Assembly (NCBI GenBank): GCA_964035545.1
Contig: OZ037768.1
Span: 17,727,875-17,791,874, forward strand
Reading direction: 5' to 3'
Origin: Bugula neritina
Taxonomy: Eukaryota > Bryozoa > Gymnolaemata > Cheilostomatida > Bugulidae
Length of the DNA stretch: 64,000 nucleotides
This document shows positions 26,534 through 38,969 of the stretch, one piece after another. Within the stretch, counting starts at the first letter, position 1, and each line of letters begins with the position of its first letter. The notes below the pieces were generated by a model that saw only the letters and a list, made by a program, of their open reading frames with translations, did no database searches and had not been told where the DNA came from. The position numbers and the translations under genes are program-made.

Positions 26534-29500
26534 TCATCTGTATAAATTGAAGTAGAGAATCTCCCTTAATGGTTTCAGTTTAGGCCAACTTCCACATGCT
26601 AATAGAAACTGCTCAAAGCACAACCTGAAACGAAATAGAATTTCAGAAATAAATTTAAGAAAAATGACATAATAAACATAAAGGTGCAGTCATAAATTTC
26701 AATGGATACTTTTTCATTTATTCATAAATTTCTGTATAATATTTCATTTTTGATAATAAAAGTGTATACAGTTTAAATTTATTTTTGTTATTCAAAATAT
26801 GCTGTCATATATAGTTTATATAGAATCTAATAAGTCAATATGTACAAGTAATAGAAATAGATAAAATCAATTAATTGAAAGAATTTTGTGTTACTAACTG
26901 CTACAAAATACTTGGCCTGCTAGCATGTACATTTTACCAGGTTTAACTTATATAAGTTTCATGAGACAGAATATACACAACTTACTATTAGAAATATCTA
27001 CCATAAACTTACTCGATTACCTCCTCTTCATCTAACTTTAACACGTCACCAACACGTTGATGGTGATTCTTGATTATCTTGTAAAGTTTACGACCAACAG
27101 AGACCACTAAGTCTACAAGAAATGAATGCATAAGCCAACACAGTGTAAATTGAAATGTGAAATATTCGTATAACCTTTAAACCTAAACATCTAATTTTTG
27201 GGTTGAAAACTAGGAATGAGAAAACAATTCCTTGTACATTTATTATCAGTCCGCATATTTTATACTCTTAAAATGCTAAAGTGCTTTATAAATTACTTTT
27301 TTAGTTTTATGTTATATTCTAAATATAATTCACTTTTACCTGCTGCGAATAATTTGACATGAAGCTTATTTTAAATACAGATGGGTTTAATGTTTGAGTA
27401 ACTGAGTAATTTATATTATAATTTTATTTTTAGCACATTTGATGTATATTATATAAAGCAGAATGAATAATAAACAACACCTACAAATAACATGCTTCCC
27501 AATGCCATAATTTAGTGTTCAGCAACCTCTGATATACATTACATCAAATGACTTGGGCCGCTGTACATAAGCAAAATATTTTGATGCAAACATTGCAGAA
27601 CGTACCAAACCAAAGTTTAGGATTTCTGGCTACTCCTGGCTGACCGGAAACAGAAAATAAGTACAGATGAAGGTAAGTAAACTTGATAGCAGAGAGTCTC
27701 AGGATTTGGGTGATGTTTCTTTTTAGAGTGACAGCATCGTTTATCTAAAATTATAAATTAATGTACAACAAAGCAGCAGAGATATAACATTTTAAAAGCC
27801 TAATTTAAATGCATTAAGAATGCTATACTGTAAAAAATTAGAATAACTTTAAAATTATTCTCATCATCATATCACTAACATGGTTGTCATGCTCATAAAT
27901 TTCTAACTTTAAAATATAAATTACAAAATAAGCATAGCAGCTTTAAAAATATAGAAAAAATCTGAACTTAAGTCATCGATAATATGCTCTAAAAACTAAA
28001 TATAATACTCATATTAAAAACAATTTCTGTGGTTAATTATCTTCATTAATAAATGCATAGTCCAAAAGTATGTAGTAATAGCAAGAACAGCCAATAAGAT
28101 TAATATGATTATAGCAACTGATGTAACAAATAACTGTCAATTCATTAAAACCATACATATTTATATATAACTTACCACACTATCTAAGAATATTGGGTTA
28201 CTGAAAACACACACATTCTTCAATAAGGAATTTTGAATATAAGCAAAAGGTTTTGCCGTCCCATCATATGAAATACCATTGTGTATATCTACCAAGTACA
28301 CAAATATGTTTGAAAAACATATAAAACTATCCAGCAGTTACAAACAATAACATGTAATGAATTACACAGGTAATGCTTGCAATATCACAGCAGTGTGCCT
28401 ACCTTTCACAGAATAAAATGGAAGATTGATTGACAGGCAATCAAGGTTAATCACAAACTGACACCACTGTATCTGATCTTCATCTGTAAAATACAAAAAT
28501 TTTGTGAAATGATTGTGGGGATACACCAGCATTACAGTAACAAAACCATTCCACCGGAACAGAAACGAACTATAAAAGATTAAAAGTTACCTGACCGAGG
28601 AAATTTGTCGCAGGGTTGGTTTGCTAACTGACTGACGTTTGTCAGTGTTTTCTCTAATTTCACAATGCAAGAGAACCGTGCAGACAATTCAGGTAACATA
28701 AGTGTTTGGAGGAAGGTACGTGCTGACGACTCCGAATAAGTCAACAACAGATAATCATCCAAGTTTCGTAACAACAAGTAATCTATAATTGCACAATGGT
28801 TGGGGTATAAAAACCATGGCATTGATGGAAGCCTTTTTAACAACATTAAATATAGAGGAGCATGGGACAGAGATAGCTTTTCAAGACACCTTGTAAATAC
28901 TTTAAATGATCTTTTATTTTAAATAATTCAACAGAGTTCTAAATTTTTTTCCCTCCACTTTTGTTCACGTCTACTTATTATGGCCAGTATCTACACTGAA
29001 TTTCGCAACATGTTTTCATGTTTGTGTTATGTAATAAATCAATCAATCAACGGCTAATTGTAATTGGAACTACAGAAAAAAAGCAATTGTTAAACAATGA
29101 ACCATACATCTATATCATGACAAGCATACTTAGTTGTAAAAATATGAAATTTCCAAACAGCTTACCAAAGGTAGAATATGTATAATTATGAGCTATAGTG
29201 CTACTAAGTGAGCAAGTAGCAACTACAAGCTCTAATCTCTAACCATAGTCATGGAATGTTAGACTAAATACTGAATATGACAATACACAACTTTCATCAA
29301 CTTTTACTTCCAGAAAATTAATTTGCAGAGACACAGCACTTGCAATCGTAAATAAAACAAATGCTTTTAATATAATAAACAATGAAACAAATAATTAATA
29401 ATATGTTGTTAAACTATATAAATGATAACTAATAGAAAAACTGCATAAAAATTGCTTATTGCTACTCATGATTTCCGAAATGGGATAAGTAAAACTCCAT

Positions 29501-32500
29501 ATAAATATTTATTTTAGTATTTTTTTATGTCAAGCATTTACCCAAATTAAATTTTCACCATTATTGAACATGATTATTTAGTTGATTTGTATAATTTTAC
29601 TTTTGCTGTAACCCTACAACAATTTTTAAAAGTAGAAGGCAATTCCTAACAATTACTATAAACCTTCGTTTTACACAAGATGTTTATTATAAGAAGTTAA
29701 AGCTTCCCCAACAAATGCACCATGTAAAAGAGGTACAAGTAGAAACTATGCCACCATAGCAGTTGGTAAACGCAGAAAATATAAAGTACATACCAACTCC
29801 TTGTAGATTGTGTACAAGGTATTGCATTTCCATGGCGCCATAGTATATATCACAGAGGACAGAGGATACTACAGATCCCTGAGGAATGCCGTCCACCATA
29901 GCAAACTTGCGATTACTCTCCTGACTTGTTCTCACCTCTATTAAGATCTCATTCAAGTGTGACTCAATGATCTCCAAAACTTGAAATGAGGTCAGTACAC
30001 GATTTTTCTGAAAATGTTTAGACAGGTGAACAGCCAAACAGTTGAGAATACAAAAGCACAGCTCAGCATGAAATACTGGACAGCTTTTTCACACTTTGAT
30101 AACTTTAGGATTTTAAAAATTGAAACATGAAAATCCAAACAAGATTTTACTCTGTTTTTACAATAGAATAAAAAATAATTGAACAGATTAGCCCAAAATT
30201 TCCAATGAAAAAATGATGACAAAATAAATTAGTTGGTGTTTATCTATTTTCAGACAGAGTAAAAATCGGCTTACATGTCATTAAATTCTATTAACATTCT
30301 AATTACTGGTCAATTATAACACAATATTTATAAAATATAATATATACTTTATACAAGGAAACGTTGAATATGCAGGAAAACTCAAAAACCTTATTTGTGT
30401 AAATGCAGATATATTGTCAGACTTTTCGCTGTTCTCAAAATATAGAAATTACGTACCACCGGCACAAAAACTACAGATGATAGACCCTTCTTCCGCAAGT
30501 GGTCACTGCATGCAGCTTGAAGAGATGGAGTTGATAGTTGACCTACAAGGAGATAAACCAATCACCATCCAAATACTTTAAATAGTTTGTATACAAATAG
30601 TGAACAATTCCAACACAAGACGAAAATATAATACGTACCTCCACAAAGATGTACATCCACATGAGTAAAATAACTCACAAGGGGTTTCTCGGAGTTATTA
30701 CGCACCACAGCAATCCTTCTGCAGATGAACTTGTCGATGTTCATCTGCCAGTACAGAACAACATGTATTAGATTCAGCAGCAGATTATATTTTAAAAACA
30801 TTTTACAACAGCAACAGATAACAGGCATCGTATGCCATGTAAATAATGGTGCTGTATGCTTACCTGTAGAAACCGAGTTTTGAGAATTTTCATCAATAAT
30901 TTTCTATCAATTGAATCATAGCATTTTGTAACATCCGCTTTAGCAAAATAATATCTGCAATAGCGAATAACAATAATGATGGTATCTGAACTACAAGAAT
31001 TATGATTGGGTACCTGATGTCAATACTGTTGGGACAAGAAAGAGGGCATGTAGCTTTACTTTCTAGTTATTAAATAACATTAAAGCACCTTTTCACATGC
31101 TATAGCTATTTAGAAAAGTCATGCATATTGTGGTTTACAGAGAACGCCATTGATAGGGAAAGAAATACTGGCCAAATAGTTTGCCAAATGCCAAATACTT
31201 ACTAACTGCTAGTTGAAGCTCAACAATAATATAGACCAGTATTTATCATTAAACTAATTCTAGGAGAACCTCCTCGTGTAGACACTTATTACGTACCTTC
31301 CAGAAGTCTTAGTAAGATTGAATCTCCTTAGATGAGTTATAAAATCTGTGCACTTAGCTAGCCCAGTAGCTGGATCAGACCTTACCACTTTCAGACAACT
31401 CAGTGTATCATGAAGGAGGTACAATTTCGAAGTTGTCATCTCTTTCTGAACAACAATATAGTCATTAAAACTTGCACAGCAGTATCAAATGTTTTAGTGT
31501 GATAGAGAAATAAAGTTTTGGAGCACATAGCAATGTAGAATGAGTCCAACTGCCTTTTTATATTATAAATTCTATCAGCTACTGAATAAATAACTATTGA
31601 GTAAAAAAACACCAAGAAAAGAGAGGACAACTCATTTTGCATAATTTCAGTAAGCTAACACCCAATTTTTGAGTAATATGTGAACACATGCTTGCCTAAC
31701 CTATGTTGCAGCAGAGGAAAATATGTGGGCTATTTGGTATAAATATCAAAAATTAAAAGGATGTAATTGCTATAGCCATAGCCACAGATTCATAACTCCC
31801 AACACAGTAAATTTTATGTGCTAAGTTCACAATCCTAAACCTAAAAAACAGTACAAAGGTCAACGGCCACGTACGTTAAAATACGTACACACTATGGGGG
31901 AAATTTTTTACACACTAAAATGGTTATCAGTTATAACATTTAAGACTACAATTATTAGCTTTATCAATCACTAAAACCACTACCGCATGAAGGAATTTTT
32001 CAATTTGGTGTCATAAGTTGCAGCTTCTTGGTGACAGTATAACAGTTATTGAAGAGTAATGCAGAAGCAATAGGCTATCTGCTGGCTAACATATATAACA
32101 GGTTGATTATACAAGTCCTAAGGATTTGTATAAAGAAATATTGTATAGCACATGATGGAAGCTAACCTTGATAGAAGAAAGAATAGGTCTGAGTTTGTTA
32201 GTATCAGGCAGAAAGCGCAGATGAGTGTTGGCCTTCCTATCTGTGGTCACGTGTCGCAGCATTTTACTATCGACGTACGATTCGAAGGTCTGTTCAACTT
32301 TAGCCTCCCAGTAGGTACGGCAGAAGTACAGGCAGCGTTTCCGATACACCCTCGACTCAGTTACGTAGAAGAAGTACTACCAGGGAACACAGCATTTTAT
32401 TCGAAGCAGAATTATTTCAATAACTTGGCATCATCTAACAATTTAAATTACTGACTAAACTTTGAACATTGAAATAAACTAGTGCGCTGATAAAATTCTG

Positions 32501-35500
32501 CTTTTCAACTATATTAGGTAAATGTAAATTAATAGTATCTACCTCAAAAATTTTACATTGCTTTTTCGCTGACAATATTTTGATTTAATTATTTATTCAC
32601 GTATATTAAAAATAATACAAGCGTCACACTTTCTGTCATTGTTACAGTAATATACTACATTAAGATCCTGGAGAAATGTTGATTGATTAATTTCTGGATG
32701 CAACTTATAAAACTTACCAGATAATCAGATAACTTGCAAGTATTCTAACAGTTAAACGCACACCTTGATAACATAGCAGATAGTGGTGGTCAGCCATTCC
32801 AGTAGGTAAGATAGGTGCTTCTTTCTGTCATCTGCAGAATGAGCAGTAAAAGAGTAGAGCCACTGGCATCCTGATAACTACAATTCCGTGAAAAATAATC
32901 ACAATTCATGGACTGAGAACACTTTGAACAGGTAAGAAAAGAAAATACTTTCTATCAGTCCTTCATTCCTTTTTTGATAGTCTAGCTGTAATACCGCATA
33001 ATAACCTAAGTTACTGAAATCAACCTAGCATGTTGAGAGGCTATAAAAAATATGCAAAATTAAACTGTTACAGGTAGATGTTCAAAGAAAAATCAAGCAG
33101 TCTGAAAACTAGAACATGCCTATCAAAGAAAACATGGGTAGCCAGAGAGATGTTACGTATACCTTGATATCTTGAGTCAGAAACGACAGCTTGTGTATGG
33201 TGTACATGTTGCTGGTAAAAATTAACTTCAGTCTATCTAGAACTTTCTTAAAACAGTGTTTGCTTGAAAGTAAAGATGAGACCTTCAGCTTCATCAAAAT
33301 TCTCTTTATCAATTGCTTAATCTAAATACAGAAACAAATGTACATATATTTTATGTACATTACAAAGTTTTAAATTTCACAACATTTTAATATAGTTATG
33401 CAAAACCTGCAGCTCCTTCATACAGGCAGTTAATGCAAAAGAAAATCTATCCAATTCAAGATTTTAAGGTCCAATCAATGCAAGTTTGACTAAATTTAGC
33501 CGTATTTGGTAATAGTTTAATAATTAAGCTATGAGCTGAAACTAAAGTGAATATATGGTTGTTGAATGTCTTTAAACTCGTGTGTCAGAGTGTCTGGCAA
33601 TACCGACTTTAATGTAAGCATCCTAAGAGTAGAGGCAAAGCAACTGGAAGCAAGGTCTAAACAAACAGAACTGACTTATATTATGGGATACAAGAGTTGC
33701 CCTCCCAACTGCGTTGATTCACCCAAATGTGCTTCTTATTCTAATTACAGCTAACCAGTTACTGAGAAAGATATACTCATTTACATCAGCAGATTCTCAG
33801 TTCAGCATATAATGCTGAATTATTCCGGGAAGATGCAAACATTAGATTTTCACATTGGCATGCTTACAAGGCAAGTGCTTTATTGTAAATTATTTTCTAC
33901 AGGAGATACTTGTAGGTATGCACTTACCTTCCAATGAGGCACCATGGAGTCAAATATAAGGTTTGTTTCAACAGTTTGACTTTCTTTTTGAGTGAATGCT
34001 TCAACCAACGAAGAAAAAGCTATTTTCCTATAAAACACAGCACAAAATATAGTTACTCAAGATTAAGTAAATTCACAACTACCAGTTCAGACAATACACT
34101 TCTTCAACAGGTAATTCTTAGTATAACATATCAATTATAGCCAACATAGATGCAACAAAGATGGTACCTCAATCTTTTATGAAAAGCTTTCAGTTCTGGA
34201 CAGGGTTTTTGGCTAGCAGAAGACACTTTGAATACACTTTGATACCAACGAGTGTAAGACATGCCACCAAATAGACGGTCTACAAAACATTAACTAGAGG
34301 TAAATAAGAGCTGTAACTAATACTATGTAAAATGAATAAGTACTAGCTATATAGACAAAGCAAGAACTACTCTACTAGAATAAATACAATATCACTCATT
34401 TCCACCGAGCTGTAGAAAAATTCAGAGTTTATAGTTTCTACATTACTACACACTTTGTATTGTGATGAATCAGTTAGTAGACCATATACTGTTCTGCCAA
34501 AAATGTCATGATATAAAGATATGTTCTCATAAAAGTCATCTACAAGTGTTCATTGTTACATTAAGCACACTTGGCCAGAAATTATATCTACATTTAATGT
34601 CATGAAGATACGTTGACTTAATACATGACTCTTTTATTTGTAGTAAAACATTCAAACCTGGAGATGTCTTAGGTTTAGATTTGTTGGTAAACATTAGCGT
34701 CTTGATAACTGGATTGTGTCCATCCAACTTCAGCTGTTTACTACTTTGTCGACGAGGAAATTTAGAGCTTTGGACTTTGGGAGATTGAGTAGACGGCGTC
34801 GAGCTCACAACTCCTGAGTGTTGAGTAGACAGCACTGAGCTTTGAGTTATGGAATTTTGAGCGGAAAATTGGTGACTTGGGCGTTTAGAAGTGTCAGTGC
34901 TAGCAATGATGGAAGTAACGGCCCTACCTGAAATATGTACAAGATGAATCAATATACCTACAAGCAAAACAATGATGTTGCAAATAAATAATTTTCAACT
35001 CCAGCAATGAATTTTGGAAAATTTTGTGTTTTAGCTAAAAACCTTGAGAAAAAATTCAAAACTTTTTTTGTTCAAAAAGCCTATAAAATCTCATTTTAGC
35101 TGAAAGTTGATGATCTAACCTGATATTTGAAGGTAGGAATTCGATGCTAGTAGCAACTGGAATACTTGATAAGGTCCAGTTAGTATTTTGAATATTTGTG
35201 AGCCATACCTACAATGTATCAAAATGGAAGTAATGAAAGTATTTCTATGCAATGTTTCAAAAAAAACATCTACTCAATTGTTTTACTTGTATATGTCACT
35301 GTATTACATAATTTAGGTAAAGCCATTACTTCCATTTACCATGAATTTATTTTCTTAAATAAAGTATTGTCATTTCATGATGATGAATTTCCCTACCAGT
35401 TATATAGAAGAACTGTGTGTTTATTTGTAGAAAAGCAAAGAAGCCTCTCATTTAAAAGTGATTAAACACAATACAAGTATTTCAAAGAACATTAGCTCAG

Positions 35501-37465
35501 TACTGAACTAAAATTTGGCACAACTTCAAGTCATTTTGTTCAACTTACTCTTACCTATTATATATGTCACACCAAAGCTGGGATTCCAAAGCCGATGGTA
35601 AAATTACTTTGGATCCATGACTATGGTTTTTGTATTCTTCAATCACAAAGTGATTGATCATCTGAAATTTAAATAGGTGAAGAATTTAAACATGCAATTG
35701 TGCAAACCGTTTCAGTCACAGTAAAAAAGCAAGTTTTTCCATTTCATAAGCTCATCAGTGCTCAAATATTTTAAATCAGTTTTAAATAAAATTAAGTATA
35801 TTAGTTACAAAAATATTGCTATATAATAACCTCTATGTATTCATTCAAGCAAACAGCAGCAACTCCAGACTTCTTTTCACATAGTAGTACATCAGACTCA
35901 CTACCATATTTGAAAACCAGTATCCTTTTGTCTTCATCAAGGTAAAAAGGAGCAGAGCCTGCAAGATAGAAAGCCAATAATTGACCTATAAAATTTAGTA
36001 AATTACTTATAAAATAGCATTAATTTCTCAAAATTAAGAAAATTCCTTAATTAATTTACTTGTAAATTTTTAAACAGTAATCTTACTTATTGTACATCAT
36101 ACAAAACAACTCTAAGAGCATAATACTATGTATAACTTTAAATAGTAATTGCAAATATTATAAATCTACATGTTTAATCTACTAATCAGAACTATATTTC
36201 CAACTCAAGATCAACGTTAGTCAAGTGCTTATGACAGTCCTATGCTAAAATTACATCACAAATGCAATGTTGTAAATGTTTTGACAAAAGTATAAAGAAA
36301 ACTGGCACCACATGATTTAATTACAATTATTGTAAATATACTATTACCAAAGATATGATTAATAAGAGCTTCCATTATTTAACTTTGTTGGGTCAGACTT
36401 CTATCTTTGCACTTGTATACAATCATGTAGAAGGCCCCTGCTTGATTGCCAACAGAGTCTATCATAAAAAGATTGCGGAAATCAGAATAAAAGCTTACAT
36501 CAAAGATAGGTTTACAGTCTCGCGCAACTGGGTTCTGCTTCCATGATAATAAGGTTCAATGTGATATCGGAGACGTTGTGTTAGCCTCTATTGTGATAGA
36601 TAGGTAAAATTTCTTGAAAAGAAAAGCTTACAGATTTTTTATCTGCTACATATTATGGAGTATCCTTTACAAATCATAAGCTCATATCAACAACCTTATT
36701 GGCTAGCAGGCACAGTAGGTATGTCCTAATTAGTGCATATATCAACCTATCAACATGGAGATTTTTGCTGTTTAATCCAACATTCCAGATTAAAGATTTA
36801 GGGCAGTCACCTCTATTTAGTTCTAACTATTGAATAAAACCTATAAATGCTTCTATATAATCACTAAGTTTCAAAGTTTTGCGTTATCTGAATGGGTTTT
36901 TCATTTGGAAACAGATGCATCGATTGTAACCACAACTATAAGTTCATTCAAATGCTAACCACAAATTTACCAGTATAAGCATTCAAATGCAAAGCATTGA
37001 ATGCTGTGAATTTTACAGTGTCAGTGTTCTGCTCATAGTTATGTACTATATATTGAAAACATCTTCTACACTCACAAAAAACATCTGTATAGACTGAAGC
37101 TTTGTGTGTATGTGTGCGCTGGGTGTGTGTAACATTTTAACATTCACATTAAATTTCACTATCACCTTGCATTTTATCAATCATCATTTTATCATGCAAT
37201 GCAATTGACAATCACAATCACTTTGTCCCAACGACAATTCCTGCAACAGTCGGCATAAAATTAGGGAAATAGAATAGCAAAATGATAAGAAAATGTTTTC
37301 AACAAAACATTTAGTTTCACATTGTCTGGTTTAAATAATGTTGTTACTTAGATTAGGATTTATAAGTTGAGAAAAAAATAAAATTGACTTAAAACCTGAA
37401 CTGTGATCAAAGTAATCTAGCAATGCCATACTCATACTGATTGTGATAGAGTGACTGTGAGTCAT
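26534..37465 (-). CDS. TERT: Telomerase reverse transcriptase (21 coding exons)
   Basis: Catalytic subunit of telomerase, acting in the nucleus at chromosome ends. Exons in gene order: 37396-37465, 35831-35958, 35555-35661, 35120-35208, 34658-34927, 34168-34279, 33928-34027, 33163-33321, 32764-32877, 32167-32376, 31297-31445, 30864-30954, 30639-30744, 30457-30542, 29794-30007, 28591-28782, 28403-28483, 28176-28288, 27606-27744, 27013-27112, 26534-26624. The lengths sum to 2721 nt in frame, about 906 residues; human has 1132. Parts: TEN domain (about 1-165, PYQVFQLLLASNSYLQISG), a Ser/Thr/Lys-rich linker (exon 5), RNA-binding domain with T motif FFYVTES (385-391), motif 1 LRFLPD plus motif 2 KLRPIL (436-449), motif A ADVTKCYDSI with catalytic D510, motif B GIPQGS (637-642), motif C NLDDY with D677/D678, then a primer-grip-like WCQFVINLD. 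The thumb keeps RNPKLWF, matching human KNPTFF, but is about 25 residues shorter before it. Exon 1 and the start are the least certain parts; the others are tied by phase and homology. Confidence 0.94.
27471..27623 (-). repeat. Source segment of the TERT exon-19/intron-19 repeat
   Basis: This spans the last 18 bases of TERT exon 19, its donor (gtacgt at 27600-27605) and about 130 bases of intron. A diverged second copy is at 26221-26375 in the same orientation. The exon part encodes the conserved PKLWF of the thumb, so this copy is taken as the original. Confidence 0.7.
36863..36997 (+). repeat. Dispersed repeat copy 2 (partner at 9970-10110)
   Basis: Same word order as 9970-10110: atcactaagtttc, gaatgggtttttca, gaaacagatgcatc, accacaactata, gttcattc, then a cattcaaatgcaaa tail. 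It lies in the first intron of TERT. The family is not recognised. Confidence 0.5.
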
Positions 37466-37860
37466 AGCTGATGATGGTGATTTAAAAAATGTTTAGTTAA
37501 AACTGTAAACATAAAACATAAAAGTAGAACTAAATGACACTAATAGTAATAATAACAGTTTTACTTATTAAATTTACAGCTATTTTAACTCTTGTTTTTA
37601 GAGTTAGTACTACTAATTAGAAGGGCTAAAGACTGAAGCCATTGTCATTCACTCGTACTCAGTCTCATAGTCATAGATGATATTGATAGTCATTGTCATT
37701 GTGATTGTGATTACCTATCGGGGCCAAGGGAATTTAGCTTTACTTTTAGTAAGAAGTAAAAACTATAGCAGCTTACACCTAGTTTATAAACTTAATAAAT
37801 CCACTATTTTGCCATATGTGACTTTACTAATAGTAATTATTAAAATATTCTAAAGTTGAA

Positions 37861-38030
37861 ACTTACAGAGCATGTTGAGCTGTCAACTGCTCAGAGAGCA
37901 CGTGTTCGCGAATAAGTTGTACAAAAAGTAATTAATCTTGTTACTATTTATAAGCCAATACCGTTCATACAACAATATCGCGCGCATCTTTAAAGCAACT
38001 GTTGACCACGTGGATACTTAGCGCCCAATG
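37861..38030 (-). promoter_or_regulatory. Probable TERT promoter / 5' UTR region with two CACGTG E-boxes
   Basis: CACGTG occurs at 37899-37904 and 38007-38012, with a CG-rich patch (tcgcgcgcatc) between them and a CCAAT word at 38025-38029. On the minus strand a good donor (GCTCT|GTAAGT, exon end 37867) could join an acceptor (catcatcag) just before the TERT ATG at 37465, giving an untranslated first exon. CACGTG is the Myc/Max site that controls human TERT; carrying this over is inference. Confidence 0.35.
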
Positions 38031-38969
38031 AAACTATTATAATATGATTATGTATGAATACATGTCTAACTACTATGCAATGTCACGCGTCTTTTTTCCA
38101 TACTTTTACCATCTTCACTTTTATGTGAGTCTTGTAGTACTGCAGTCACAACTTTTAAAATTTTTGTAGCCTTAGCGACAAAAATGTTCAAATGGTATTT
38201 AGATGAGAACTGATGTGAAGTTAAATGCGTGTTTTGTTACTTATATCTCAAGCAAGCTATAAATACTATAAAACACAACTTCTTGTAGATCTCACTTCTA
38301 AGCCTACTAAACTGTTTAATATCTTATTCCTATATATGAAAAAATTAACAAACTTAACACATAACTATTCTACAACTTAGTAAAATTAATTTAGAAGCTA
38401 TATACAAGCAAACCTCAAATGTGAATTATAATATACTGTTGTAATAAATAAACAACACAAAGGCATAGGCCATTATTGTCAATAAAATCCCATTTTTATA
38501 TTTGCATAGTATTTGATAGCATAGAATTATAATACTATATTGTATAGAACCTGATAGCCATTAACTGAATCTGCATGTAATCAAATTAAATTTAAGTATA
38601 GATTAGGTAAAATAATAAGTGATTAATTATCACAAATGCCTATGTTACAAAATCCAGTATAGTTTTGCTAAAAGTAAAACTAATTCAACATTAGATGTGC
38701 AAAACAGTTACGAGGCAATCAAACCACATAGTAAGTGCTGCATTCTGTTTGTAACTTTGGGGAAAAGTATGAATAATTCAATTATAAAATGTTTTGAGCA
38801 ATTAAAATTTCAAACACCAAATATAACAAAATAAATTTGTATCATATGCATGGCAAGATAAAAAAATCTAAATCAGTTCCAAAAGTAGATGTGTAAGAGA
38901 TGAATGACAAAGTCATAAACTATTGCAAACCAAATAATCAATGCATGCCATCATAACATACAAGATAGC
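38031..38969. other. Intergenic interval, no gene recognised
   Basis: AT-rich sequence between the putative TERT promoter and the stop codon of the first hydrolase gene. It should carry the 3' UTR of the latter. No protein-like frame or ordered repeat was seen. Confidence 0.5.

Noticed and set aside
27300-27420. Possible additional TERT exon (open stretch ending cagcag|gtaaaa on the minus strand)
   Set aside because: It ends in phase 0 while the next exon needs one carried base, and its acceptor lacks a pyrimidine tract.
35740-35780. Second possible hammerhead (minus-strand CTGATGAG followed by GAAA)
   Set aside because: No pairing is possible for stem II or stem I, so only the short words match.
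36355-36560. Candidate first exon of TERT on the minus strand (donor gat|gtaagc)
   Set aside because: It ends in the wrong phase for the exon at 35958 and its ATG frame stops early; 37396-37465 fits start, donor and phase.
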